DNA from: Bacteroidales bacterium
GTDB taxonomy: Bacteria; Bacteroidota; Bacteroidia; Bacteroidales; UBA932
NCBI GenBank assembly: GCA_017447265.1
Contig: JAFSOA010000005.1
Coordinates: 1-64,000 of the forward strand
Direction of reading: 5' to 3'
DNA length: 64,000 nucleotides
Part shown: positions 35,315 to 42,635 of the stretch, piece by piece
Position numbering within the stretch: position 1 is the stretch's first letter
How the letters are laid out: each line of letters begins with the position of its first letter
The notes under the pieces: generated by a model
What the model saw: only the letters and a program-made list of their open reading frames with translations
Told to the model about the DNA's origin: nothing
Databases searched by the model: none
Translations under genes and position numbers: made by a program

Positions 35315-35566
35315 ATGAACAGAGAATCCATCGATACCACGAATATGTGTTCCCATCTTCAGAAGAAGCTCTTTGAAGAGGATGGACTCTATCATGGCAT
35401 CTGGGTTGCCATGCAGGATGATCCGGAGCTGACGGCCGTCGTCCGCTCGCGGCAGCTCCACATCTACCGTAATGGGAAGAAGGTGCTGGTACTGGCTGGA
35501 AAGGCAGTACCCAAGGTCATCAGAGAAGACAAACTGTGTAGGATGTTGCCTGAGGTAATCGAATGA
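35315..35566 (+). CDS. Small cytosolic protein, unknown function
   Basis: 83 residues (MNRESIDTTNMCSHLQKKLFEEDGLYHGIWVAMQ...LPEVIE). No signal peptide or membrane part. The middle (RSRQLHIYRNGKKVLVLAGKAVPKVI) looks like a beta-hairpin rich domain. ATG 35345 is an alternative start. Its stop overlaps the next start by four bases. Family not recognised. Confidence 0.6.
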   Translation: MNRESIDTTNMCSHLQKKLFEEDGLYHGIWVAMQDDPELTAVVRSRQLHIYRNGKKVLVLAGKAVPKVIREDKLCRMLPEVIE

Positions 35567-35772
35567 GTAAGATGAAACTTAAGAAAAGAAAGCTCAAATT
35601 CGCGGCGATATTCGGCGTCTGCTGGTTCGCGCTCCTGGTCCTGCTGGTTGACGGGATCCTGAAGTTCCAGACATTGGTCGACCATTTCGGGTCATATGCC
35701 TTGGTGGAGATCACGCTGATTCTTTTGGTCATTCTACCTACAGTGGCGGTATACATCTTCACGAAAGAATAG
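35563..35772 (+). CDS. Small two-helix membrane protein
   Basis: 69 residues: a strongly basic start (MSKMKLKKRKLKF) and two membrane helices (FGVCWFALLVLLVDGIL and YALVEITLILLVILPTVAVYIF). Start/stop overlap with the preceding gene (35563-35566) supports it as real. Function unknown. Confidence 0.6.
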   Translation: MSKMKLKKRKLKFAAIFGVCWFALLVLLVDGILKFQTLVDHFGSYALVEITLILLVILPTVAVYIFTKE

Positions 35773-35781
35773 CAAACAGAT

Positions 35782-35871
35782 AAATCGGAATTGATTTGTC
35801 ATTCTGAACGAAGTGAAGAATCTACAATAAACTGATTGATAAATAGATTCTTCGCTGGCGCTCAGAATGAC
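35782..35871. repeat. Dispersed palindromic repeat, second long copy
   Basis: Near-identical to 27567-27655: AAATCGGAATTGATTT, unit 35798-35823, spacer with CTGATTGATAAAT, inverted unit 35845-35871. The two copies lie about 8.2 kb apart in the same orientation. Confidence 0.8.
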
Positions 35872-35902
35872 AGTAAAACTAAATTCGAATTTACACGATT
35901 CA

Positions 35903-36282
35903 ATGGCTCTTGATACTCCTCGTACTGCTATGATAATTACTATCATTATCACTGCTGTCACTTTCCTTGTCGTGGTGGGTGTAATGCTGGCCTATTGGCC
36001 CAAGGGTATCTCGGTCAACGAGAACGACAAAATCCAGTTGAGCACGTACATAGGCAAGCCGCAACTTATTCCTGTTGATGAAATTTCCATCACCGAATTG
36101 CCAGAGGGCATGTTGAAGCATCTGATCAGGACCAACGGCATGAGCCTGGGCAAAATCAACTTGGCCACTTCAAGAACACAAAAACCGGGCAGAAGATGTT
36201 CCTCTATCTGACCGGTAAGGAAAGCAAAATCTGCTTTACCTATAAGGAGGAGTTATATGTTGTAGATGACTGGCGACAGTAG
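35903..36282 (+). pseudogene. Frameshifted bacterial PH-like membrane protein
   Basis: The frame from ATG 35903 encodes a membrane helix (AMIITIIITAVTFLVVVGVMLAY) and a PH-like domain up to HLIRTNGMSLGKINL. Then it shifts: the continuation (GHFKNTKTGQKMFLYLTGKESKICFTYKEELYVVDDWRQ, stop 36280-36282) is in another frame. One G appears to be missing in TTGGCCAC around 36161-36168. With that base restored the protein would be about 126 residues. Either a recent frameshift or a sequencing error; the unbroken product would be a small PH-domain protein. Confidence 0.7.
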
Positions 36283-36302
36283 CTGAATTTCCGTTTTTTA
36301 TT

Positions 36303-36310
36303 TATATTTG
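36303..36310 (+). promoter_or_regulatory. -7 box of the signalling/NRPS operon
   Basis: TATATTTG, 52 bases before ATG 36362, in a very A/T-rich gap. The leader downstream holds the two direct repeats at 36325-36362. Confidence 0.5.
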
Positions 36311-36324
36311 TATTTGGAAATATA

Positions 36325-36362
36325 TTTTTCATTGTAACAAATATAGTTTTTCATTGTAACAA
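36325..36362 (+). promoter_or_regulatory. 16-bp direct repeat at the operon start
   Basis: TTTTTCATTGTAACAA occurs at 36325-36340 and again at 36347-36362, a period of 22 bases; the last base is the A of the ATG. Position and spacing (two helix turns) suggest a regulator-binding site or translational control. Confidence 0.5.
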
Positions 36363-37525
36363 TGGCCGTTAAAATTCTTAGCGTCGACGACGAAACCGAT
36401 CTTGAACTGTTGTTGACGCAATTCTTCCGCAGACAAATCAGAAAAGGCGAATATGAGTTTTTCTTTGCTCACAATGGGCTGGAGGCACTGCAGATCCTGT
36501 TGAAACACCCGGATATCGCCATCATCCTTTCCGATATCAATATGCCCGAAATGGACGGATTGACGCTGTTGGCCAAGGTCAACGAAATGCGCATCCCGTC
36601 CCTGAAGTGCATCATGGTCAGTGCGTATGGCGACATGGATAACATACGCCATGCCATGAACGGCGGCGCCTTCGATTTCGCCACGAAGCCGATAGACCTT
36701 GAGGACCTGCAACTTACCATCGAAAAGGCGGTGGAGCAGATCGAATATATCAAAAGTGCCCAGAAAGAGCATGCCCAGCTGGTGGATATCCGGAGCGACC
36801 TGTCGGTGGCCCGGGAGATCCAGCAGGGCATCCTGCCCCGTTCGTTCACCTTGAATCTTGCCGACGCCGGGCGTGTCGATATCTTCGCCAGCATGGTGGC
36901 GGCCAAGGATGTGGGCGGAGATTTCTATGATCTGTTCCGGATCGATGACCATCGTTTCGGATTTGCCATCGCCGACGTAAGCGGCAAAGGCGTGCCTGCC
37001 GCCATCTTCATGGCGGTCAGCCATACGCTCATCAAGGCGACGGGACAGCGTGACCTGAGTTCGTGCGAGTGCATGAAAACGGTCAACGACATCCTGTGCG
37101 ACGAAAGCGTGGGATCGATGTTCGTGACCGTTTTCTATGGCATTTATGACCTGACGACCGGTTCCATCGATTTTACCAATGCCGGTCATAATCCGCCGTA
37201 TATCCTCCATGCCGACGGAACGGTCGAGCAGCTGAAAACTGCCTGTAACCTCGTGCTGGGTGCCATGGAAGACATCCCTTACACCAGCGGTGAGCTTCAG
37301 TTGAATCCCGGTGACACCCTCGTGATGTACACGGACGGTGTGACGGAGGCGGAGGACAAGGATCACGCCCAGTTCGGGGAAGACAGGCTTGAAGCGGATC
37401 TGGCTGGACTGAAGGGAGCCGACAGCCGGCAGATTGTCGACACAATCAACGCCAAGGTGCGGGAATTTGTGGCCGGCGCTCCCCAGAGTGATGATATTAC
37501 TCAGTTAGTCATTCGTAGAAAGTGA
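36362..37525 (+). CDS. Response regulator with SpoIIE/PP2C phosphatase output
   Basis: 387 residues. Receiver domain (1-125): VDDETD acidic pocket, phospho-acceptor Asp58 in LSDINMPEMDG, MVSAYGD (Ser) and TKPIDLEDL (Lys). A short helical linker (VDIRSDLSVAREIQQGILP) leads to a PP2C/RsbU-type phosphatase (about 165-387) with metal Asp residues in AAKDVGGDFYDLF, ADVSGKGVPAAIF, NAGHNPPYIL and YTDGVTEAED. Such proteins dephosphorylate anti-anti-sigma factors in partner switching; no RsbV/RsbW homologue is seen in the window. It is the first gene of the six-gene operon, and its stop overlaps the next start (GTGA). Confidence 0.93.
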   Translation: MAVKILSVDDETDLELLLTQFFRRQIRKGEYEFFFAHNGLEALQILLKHPDIAIILSDINMPEMDGLTLLAKVNEMRIPSLKCIMVSAYGDMDNIRHAMNGGAFDFATKPIDLEDLQLTIEKAVEQIEYIKSAQKEHAQLVDIRSDLSVAREIQQGILPRSFTLNLADAGRVDIFASMVAAKDVGGDFYDLFRIDDHRFGFAIADVSGKGVPAAIFMAVSHTLIKATGQRDLSSCECMKTVNDILCDESVGSMFVTVFYGIYDLTTGSIDFTNAGHNPPYILHADGTVEQLKTACNLVLGAMEDIPYTSGELQLNPGDTLVMYTDGVTEAEDKDHAQFGEDRLEADLAGLKGADSRQIVDTINAKVREFVAGAPQSDDITQLVIRRK

Positions 37526-39180
37526 ATCGCCGTACAACCATAATCGTGGCCCTGTCGGCATTGGTAGTCCTTGCCGCTGTGGCTCTTGTCGCCTATCAAA
37601 TGGGCCACAGGCAGTCCCGGAGTGAGCTTGCCGTGCTGCAGGAAGAGATGGACCGCCTGCTCGATGCCGAGAAAGATGCTGCCATCGTGAAGCGTGTCAG
37701 CCAGCAGATGGAAGACATTGCCTATCAGCAGAAAGCCATCTCTGACCAGCAGCGCGACCGTGCCGAGGAACAATCCATCCTGGCGACCAGGAGTGCCGAG
37801 CGCGCCGAGATCGAGCGTCTCGCCGCACGGGATGCCGAGCGGAAAGCGAATGCCGCGGCAGAAGTGGCCCAGCGGGAACGCGCCAATGCCGAACGGCAGC
37901 AGGAGATAGCCAGCGAGCAAAGGGATGAGGCAACCCATGCCAAGAATGTCGCGGATACCTTGAACCGGCGCACCCAGGCCAGAAGCATGGCGGTGAGCTC
38001 GCAGGTGAGGCGTGAGGCCAATGAGCCCGATGTGGCCGACGCCCTGGCCTACGCCAGCTGGTATTTCCTCAAGAACAACCGCGGTAACCAGTATTATGCA
38101 GAAACCTTCAAGTCCCTGGCCCTGGCTACGGGCGGAATCCCGCGCTATAAAGTCAAGGAGAACGGCGCCGTCAATGCCATCGCGTCCGTGCCCGGCAGTC
38201 CCAGGCAGTGTGTGGTCGTCACCAATTACGGGGAGGTGGAATGGCTTCGCGCCACGATGAACGACGTGGACAAACAGATAGTCTCGCAGCCTTTGTTGTT
38301 CAATCCTGCGTATGATTTCCGGGATGTCCGGGTTATCGGCGGGAGCATCTATGCCCTGTCCCTGAAGGGACCGTTGTGTATCCTGGACTTCGCGGGAAAG
38401 ATGAAGACCGTCGACCTGCCGGAGGGCGATTATTTCAAGCTTGTCCCACTGGAAGACCGCCTGCTCGTGGCGGGGCGCAAAAGCCTGTGCTGGTATGCGA
38501 ACGGGCTGGTCTCGGGCGGTGTGACGCTGGACAAGCCTCTGTCGACCCTCGTTGAGCGGGACGGGACCCTCTGCCTCTTCTATGCCGATGGCTACTATGC
38601 TGAAATGAATGCGTCGGGGCAGCTGGAAGAGAAGAAACCGCTGGTGCCCTACGTGGTCACCGCCGCGTATTATGACCGGGCCAGCGGATGCCTGCTCCTC
38701 GGCGTGGAGGACGGCACGGTCTATCCCGTCAACCGGTACAACCGCGTCATGGAGACCCTGGCCGCACACAAGTCGAGGTGCATGAGCATCACCATGCACG
38801 ATCCTGTCGTAGTGACCGGCGGCTACGACAAGAAAGTCTACATCTGGAATATGGATAATCTGTTGTATGACAGCGGATTGTCATTCCGCGAGGAGTTGAG
38901 GACAAAAAGTGTCGGCAAGCGCGTCGCGAACAGCCAGGAGATTCCGACCGAGTGGCTGGTTCCCGTGGATTATGCCTTCGACGGATGGACCCTTGCCGTG
39001 TGTGCGGATGAAGACGGTAAATCCGTGTGGATAGGAACCTCCGCCGGAAATGTCTTCCTGCTGAATTCATCGGCCGACGACATGGCGCAGCAGCTGCACA
39101 AAAATCTCAACCGTAATCTGACCCAACAGGAATGGATACGCTATGTAGGCGTCTCCATCCCATATATGACGTTCAAATGA
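37522..39180 (+). CDS. Membrane-anchored coiled-coil / WD40-like repeat protein
   Basis: 552 residues, GTG start overlapping the previous stop by four bases. One membrane helix (IIVALSALVVLAAVALVAYQ, 7-26) is followed by a long charged coiled coil (30-150, many QQ/AER/EEQ heptads) and a helical linker (RRTQARSMAVSSQVRREANEPDVADALAYASWYFLKNN) like that ahead of WD40 domains in signalling NTPases. Beta-propeller blades fill about 190-500, the best being VVTGGYDKKVYIWNMD; it ends with ...TQQEWIRYVGVSIPYMTFK. No enzyme domain is seen. Probably a scaffold or sensor linking the phosphatase regulator to the kinases. Confidence 0.85.
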   Translation: MNRRTTIIVALSALVVLAAVALVAYQMGHRQSRSELAVLQEEMDRLLDAEKDAAIVKRVSQQMEDIAYQQKAISDQQRDRAEEQSILATRSAERAEIERLAARDAERKANAAAEVAQRERANAERQQEIASEQRDEATHAKNVADTLNRRTQARSMAVSSQVRREANEPDVADALAYASWYFLKNNRGNQYYAETFKSLALATGGIPRYKVKENGAVNAIASVPGSPRQCVVVTNYGEVEWLRATMNDVDKQIVSQPLLFNPAYDFRDVRVIGGSIYALSLKGPLCILDFAGKMKTVDLPEGDYFKLVPLEDRLLVAGRKSLCWYANGLVSGGVTLDKPLSTLVERDGTLCLFYADGYYAEMNASGQLEEKKPLVPYVVTAAYYDRASGCLLLGVEDGTVYPVNRYNRVMETLAAHKSRCMSITMHDPVVVTGGYDKKVYIWNMDNLLYDSGLSFREELRTKSVGKRVANSQEIPTEWLVPVDYAFDGWTLAVCADEDGKSVWIGTSAGNVFLLNSSADDMAQQLHKNLNRNLTQQEWIRYVGVSIPYMTFK

Positions 39181-41759
39181 GAAGGTTTCCGTATCATATC
39201 AGTTTGACGGTTGCCGTGTTGCTTCTCACGGTGCAGACGTTCGCGCAGAACGGCGCTGACGCCTATATGGGCATTCCGTTTTTCCGGAATTACCCGGCCG
39301 GCCAGTACGATGCCCACAACCGTAACTTCGACGTTCTGTGTGACGGCGAGGGACATACCTTCTTTGCCAATTTCGAAGGCCTTCTCGTCTATGACAATGT
39401 CGAGTGGCGGATTGTCCATACCCCCGACATCTCCCGCGTGGTGAGGCTGGACCGGAATGAGGACGGTGCCGTCATCTTCGAGGGAATCAAATATACGGGA
39501 CGGGTTCTGTCCGTTGACGGAGATTCCATCCGTGTTTCCTTTACCGAAGGAGACCTGCGCAACGCCCGGGCGATTGTCGGCGGCGAAGGACGTAACAGAG
39601 CCGTCGTGGACAGATGGAACGATATCGAGGTCTATCAGCGTCTCGAACTGAGTGACGATCGCACCCTGCTGGCCACGGCGACCGAAGGTGTGATCGCGGT
39701 CGATGCCCAGGGGCGCGAGGTCTGGCGGATCAATGTGGACAACGGACTCTGCTCCAACAGTATCACGAAGCTGGCTTATGACGGCAAGGGAACGGTGTGG
39801 GGCGCCACCGACAACGGCGTTTTCAACATCTCTGTTTCCGAAATCTATACCCACTTCACCGAGAAGGAAGGCCTGCGTGGACAGATTTCCTGCATCGCCA
39901 TGTCCGGTCCCACCCTGATGGTGGGAACATTCCAGGGCCTGTACCGGCTGGAGGGGCAGCGCTTTGTCCCGGTCGACAAGATCAATCACGCCTGCTGGCA
40001 GATTGCCCAGGGACCCGCTGGAAGTCTTTACATTGCGACCTCAGACGGCGTGTACCAGTATGCCAATCAATCCGCCAGGCAGCTGTCCACCCAGTTCGCC
40101 CTTTCCATCGCCGCCCTGGAAGACGGCTCCTACCTGGTCGGTGAGCTGGCACGTGTCTGCCGTTTCCGCCCCGGTGAAAGCCTCAGGAGCGTAGATGACA
40201 TTCCCACGATCACCAGTTTCAAGAATGATGAAAACGGGGGCGTGTGGGCCCTGACGCTGGCCGGCGACTACTACTACATGGCGGCGGACGGCAAAGCCTT
40301 CGAAAAGAGGGAGGAAGGTCCGATCTCCAAGTTGTTCGAATATCGCGACAATGCCGTCAACCTGTGGCGGAGCCGTGAAAACGGATCCGGCCTCTACTAT
40401 GACAACATGCCCGATGACCTGAAACCCTGGATCGAACCGTTTGCGGACTACGTCGTCATGGCCATGCTGATCGACAAGGGGCTGGTCTGGATCGGCGACA
40501 ATGACGAACTGATCCGTTTCAATCTGGACCAGTGCCGTACGGCTGAGCGTTTCGAGCCGCAGTTGTATGTCCACCGTTTCCGCGAGAACGGCAGCGACCT
40601 CTCCATCAGTTTTGCCAACGACAAGATGGACCCCATCGGACAGACGCTATACAGCTACCGCCTGCATCAGGATGACACGTGGTCTTCCTGGAGCGGGCAG
40701 CAGGAATACCTGTTCGCCAACCTCGGTTTCGGATCCTATCAGGTTTCGGTCCGTTCAAAAGACGCCTTCGGCCAGATCAGTGAGTGCGGTCCGTTCGAAT
40801 TCAAGCGGCCTTATCCGGTGTTCATGCGCTGGTATGCAATCCTCGTCTACGTGTTGCTCATCGTCTATCTTGTCTATCAGTTGTTTAAATACCGTATGCG
40901 CCGCATGGCCGAGGAGCAGCAGCGCCTTGAGGCCATCGTGGACGAGCGGACCCGGGAACTGCGCACGGCGCAGGACAAACTGCTGAGACAGGAACGGGAG
41001 GCCGCCATCGGCAAACTGACCAAAGGCTTGATCGACCGTATTCTCAATCCGATGAACTACATCAATAACTTCGCCCACCTGACCCTGGGCCTGTCGAAGG
41101 AGATGCAACAGAACATGGAGGATGAGAAAGACAACATTACGCCCGATGTCTTTGAGGATTCCATGGATGTCCTGGACATGATGAAGACCAACCTTGAGAA
41201 GATCGAGCAGCACGGCATCTCTACGACACGAACCCTGAAAGCGATGGAGGAACTGCTGAAAGAGCGTTCCCAGAAGTTTGAATCCACCGACCTGGCTGCC
41301 TTGTGCCAGCAGTGCGTGGATAAATTCAAGAACTATTATGCCGATGACATCGCCAGGCTGGGCATCGAGGTGGAATGCATCCGTCCCGAGGAACCCGTCA
41401 TGCGTGACGTCGTAGCCGACCAGATCAGCAAGTCCATCATGTCGATGCTTTCCAACAGCCTGTATGCCATCCGGAAGAAGGCCGAGAAGGGAGGGGAGTA
41501 CCATCCGCTCGTCCGCGTATCTGTCTCGCAGGAGCCGGAAGGAGGCCATCTTCTCATCAAGGTTTACGACAACGGTATCGGTATTGAACAAAGCATTATC
41601 AACAAGGTTTTCGATCCATTCTTCACGACCAAGCCGACGGCCGAAGCTCCTGGCGTGGGCCTCTATCTCAGCCAGCAGGTACTGCATGACTGCGGCGGAA
41701 CGATCACGGTTGATTCCGTGAAGGATGAATTTACGGTATTCGTCATTAATTTGGCTTAA
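39177..41759 (+). CDS. Propeller-type sensor kinase lacking the phosphoacceptor His
   Basis: 860 residues. Signal peptide (1-23, ending TFAQ), periplasmic two-component propeller repeats (about 40-450), a Y_Y_Y domain (about 460-545), one membrane helix (YAILVYVLLIVYLVYQLF, about 548-570), a coiled coil, then the kinase core. The H-box region reads AAIGKLTKGLIDRILNPMNYINNF: Asp620-Arg replaces the His-Glu seen in the next gene's [12 protein letters not shown]. The ATPase part is present (MLSNSLYAIRKK N-box, VYDNGIGI, DPFFTTKP, GVGLYLSQQVL). It may phosphorylate a partner in trans or act as a sensor subunit. Start overlaps the previous stop (ATGA). Confidence 0.9.
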   Translation: MRRFPYHISLTVAVLLLTVQTFAQNGADAYMGIPFFRNYPAGQYDAHNRNFDVLCDGEGHTFFANFEGLLVYDNVEWRIVHTPDISRVVRLDRNEDGAVIFEGIKYTGRVLSVDGDSIRVSFTEGDLRNARAIVGGEGRNRAVVDRWNDIEVYQRLELSDDRTLLATATEGVIAVDAQGREVWRINVDNGLCSNSITKLAYDGKGTVWGATDNGVFNISVSEIYTHFTEKEGLRGQISCIAMSGPTLMVGTFQGLYRLEGQRFVPVDKINHACWQIAQGPAGSLYIATSDGVYQYANQSARQLSTQFALSIAALEDGSYLVGELARVCRFRPGESLRSVDDIPTITSFKNDENGGVWALTLAGDYYYMAADGKAFEKREEGPISKLFEYRDNAVNLWRSRENGSGLYYDNMPDDLKPWIEPFADYVVMAMLIDKGLVWIGDNDELIRFNLDQCRTAERFEPQLYVHRFRENGSDLSISFANDKMDPIGQTLYSYRLHQDDTWSSWSGQQEYLFANLGFGSYQVSVRSKDAFGQISECGPFEFKRPYPVFMRWYAILVYVLLIVYLVYQLFKYRMRRMAEEQQRLEAIVDERTRELRTAQDKLLRQEREAAIGKLTKGLIDRILNPMNYINNFAHLTLGLSKEMQQNMEDEKDNITPDVFEDSMDVLDMMKTNLEKIEQHGISTTRTLKAMEELLKERSQKFESTDLAALCQQCVDKFKNYYADDIARLGIEVECIRPEEPVMRDVVADQISKSIMSMLSNSLYAIRKKAEKGGEYHPLVRVSVSQEPEGGHLLIKVYDNGIGIEQSIINKVFDPFFTTKPTAEAPGVGLYLSQQVLHDCGGTITVDSVKDEFTVFVINLA

Positions 41760-41771
41760 GACAACTGTCCT

Positions 41772-42635
41772 ATGGATGCGGAATTAGAAAGCTTGAAACA
41801 ACAGGTGGAATACTTGCAGCAGCAGCTGCAAAAGCAGGAAAAGATGGCCTCCCTGGGGTTGCTCAGCGCCGGCATCGCTCACGAAATCCAGAATCCGCTG
41901 AATTTTGTGATCAATTTCAGCAAGATGTCGTGCAAGTTGCTGGAAGACCTGCAGGACCTGGTGGAAGACTGCGCCGAAAAGCTGGGGGAGGAGGATGCCG
42001 CTGACATGAAAGATATATCGGCGGACCTCCAGGAGAATCTCGCCAAGATTCAGGAGCATGGAGAGCGCGCCATCAGCATCATCCGCGGAATCCTGTTGCA
42101 AAGCCGTGGCAAGGCCGGCGAAAAACTGCCGGTCGACATCGGACAGCTGGTGCATGAGTATGTGTGGCTCAGCTACCATGCCATGCGGGCCAACGACAAG
42201 AGCTTCAATATCACCATCCGCGAGGAGATCCAGGAAGATATGCCCAAAGTCATGGTCATCCCGCAGGATCTGAGCCGGGCCGTGCTCAACGTCATGAACA
42301 ACGCCTGTTATACCGTCAAGGAGCGGGCTGGCATGGAGGGTGAGGGCTATACGCCCACCATCGAGGTAAAGGTCTCCCTGAGCCGCGGCGGCGCGGATGA
42401 TGCAGAACTTCGCATAGACATTGCCGACAACGGCATGGGCATGACGCCCGAGATCAAGGAAAAGATCTTTGAGAATTTCTTTACCACCAAACCCGCCGGA
42501 CAGGGCACCGGCCTGGGAATGGGCATCACCTATGATGTCATTACCAAGAACCACAACGGCAAGCTGCTCCTGGAGACCGAGCCGAAGGTGGGCACCACGT
42601 TCACGTTTATTCTTCCCGTAAAGATTGTAAAATGA
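41772..42635 (+). CDS. Soluble sensor histidine kinase
   Basis: 287 residues with no signal peptide, membrane helix or sensor domain. A short N-terminal coiled coil ([18 protein letters not shown]) leads into a HisKA domain with His37 ([24 protein letters not shown]) and a complete HATPase domain: [13 protein letters not shown] (N-box), [29 protein letters not shown]. It lies 12 bases after the His-less kinase and is closely related to its core, so the two may form a heterodimer in which the membrane partner senses and this one carries the phosphoryl group to the receiver at 36362. Stop overlaps the next start. Confidence 0.92.
   Translation: MDAELESLKQQVEYLQQQLQKQEKMASLGLLSAGIAHEIQNPLNFVINFSKMSCKLLEDLQDLVEDCAEKLGEEDAADMKDISADLQENLAKIQEHGERAISIIRGILLQSRGKAGEKLPVDIGQLVHEYVWLSYHAMRANDKSFNITIREEIQEDMPKVMVIPQDLSRAVLNVMNNACYTVKERAGMEGEGYTPTIEVKVSLSRGGADDAELRIDIADNGMGMTPEIKEKIFENFFTTKPAGQGTGLGMGITYDVITKNHNGKLLLETEPKVGTTFTFILPVKIVK

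Noticed and set aside
36325-36362. CRISPR-like repeats
   Set aside because: Only two copies with a 6-base gap, no cas genes; better read as a regulatory site.
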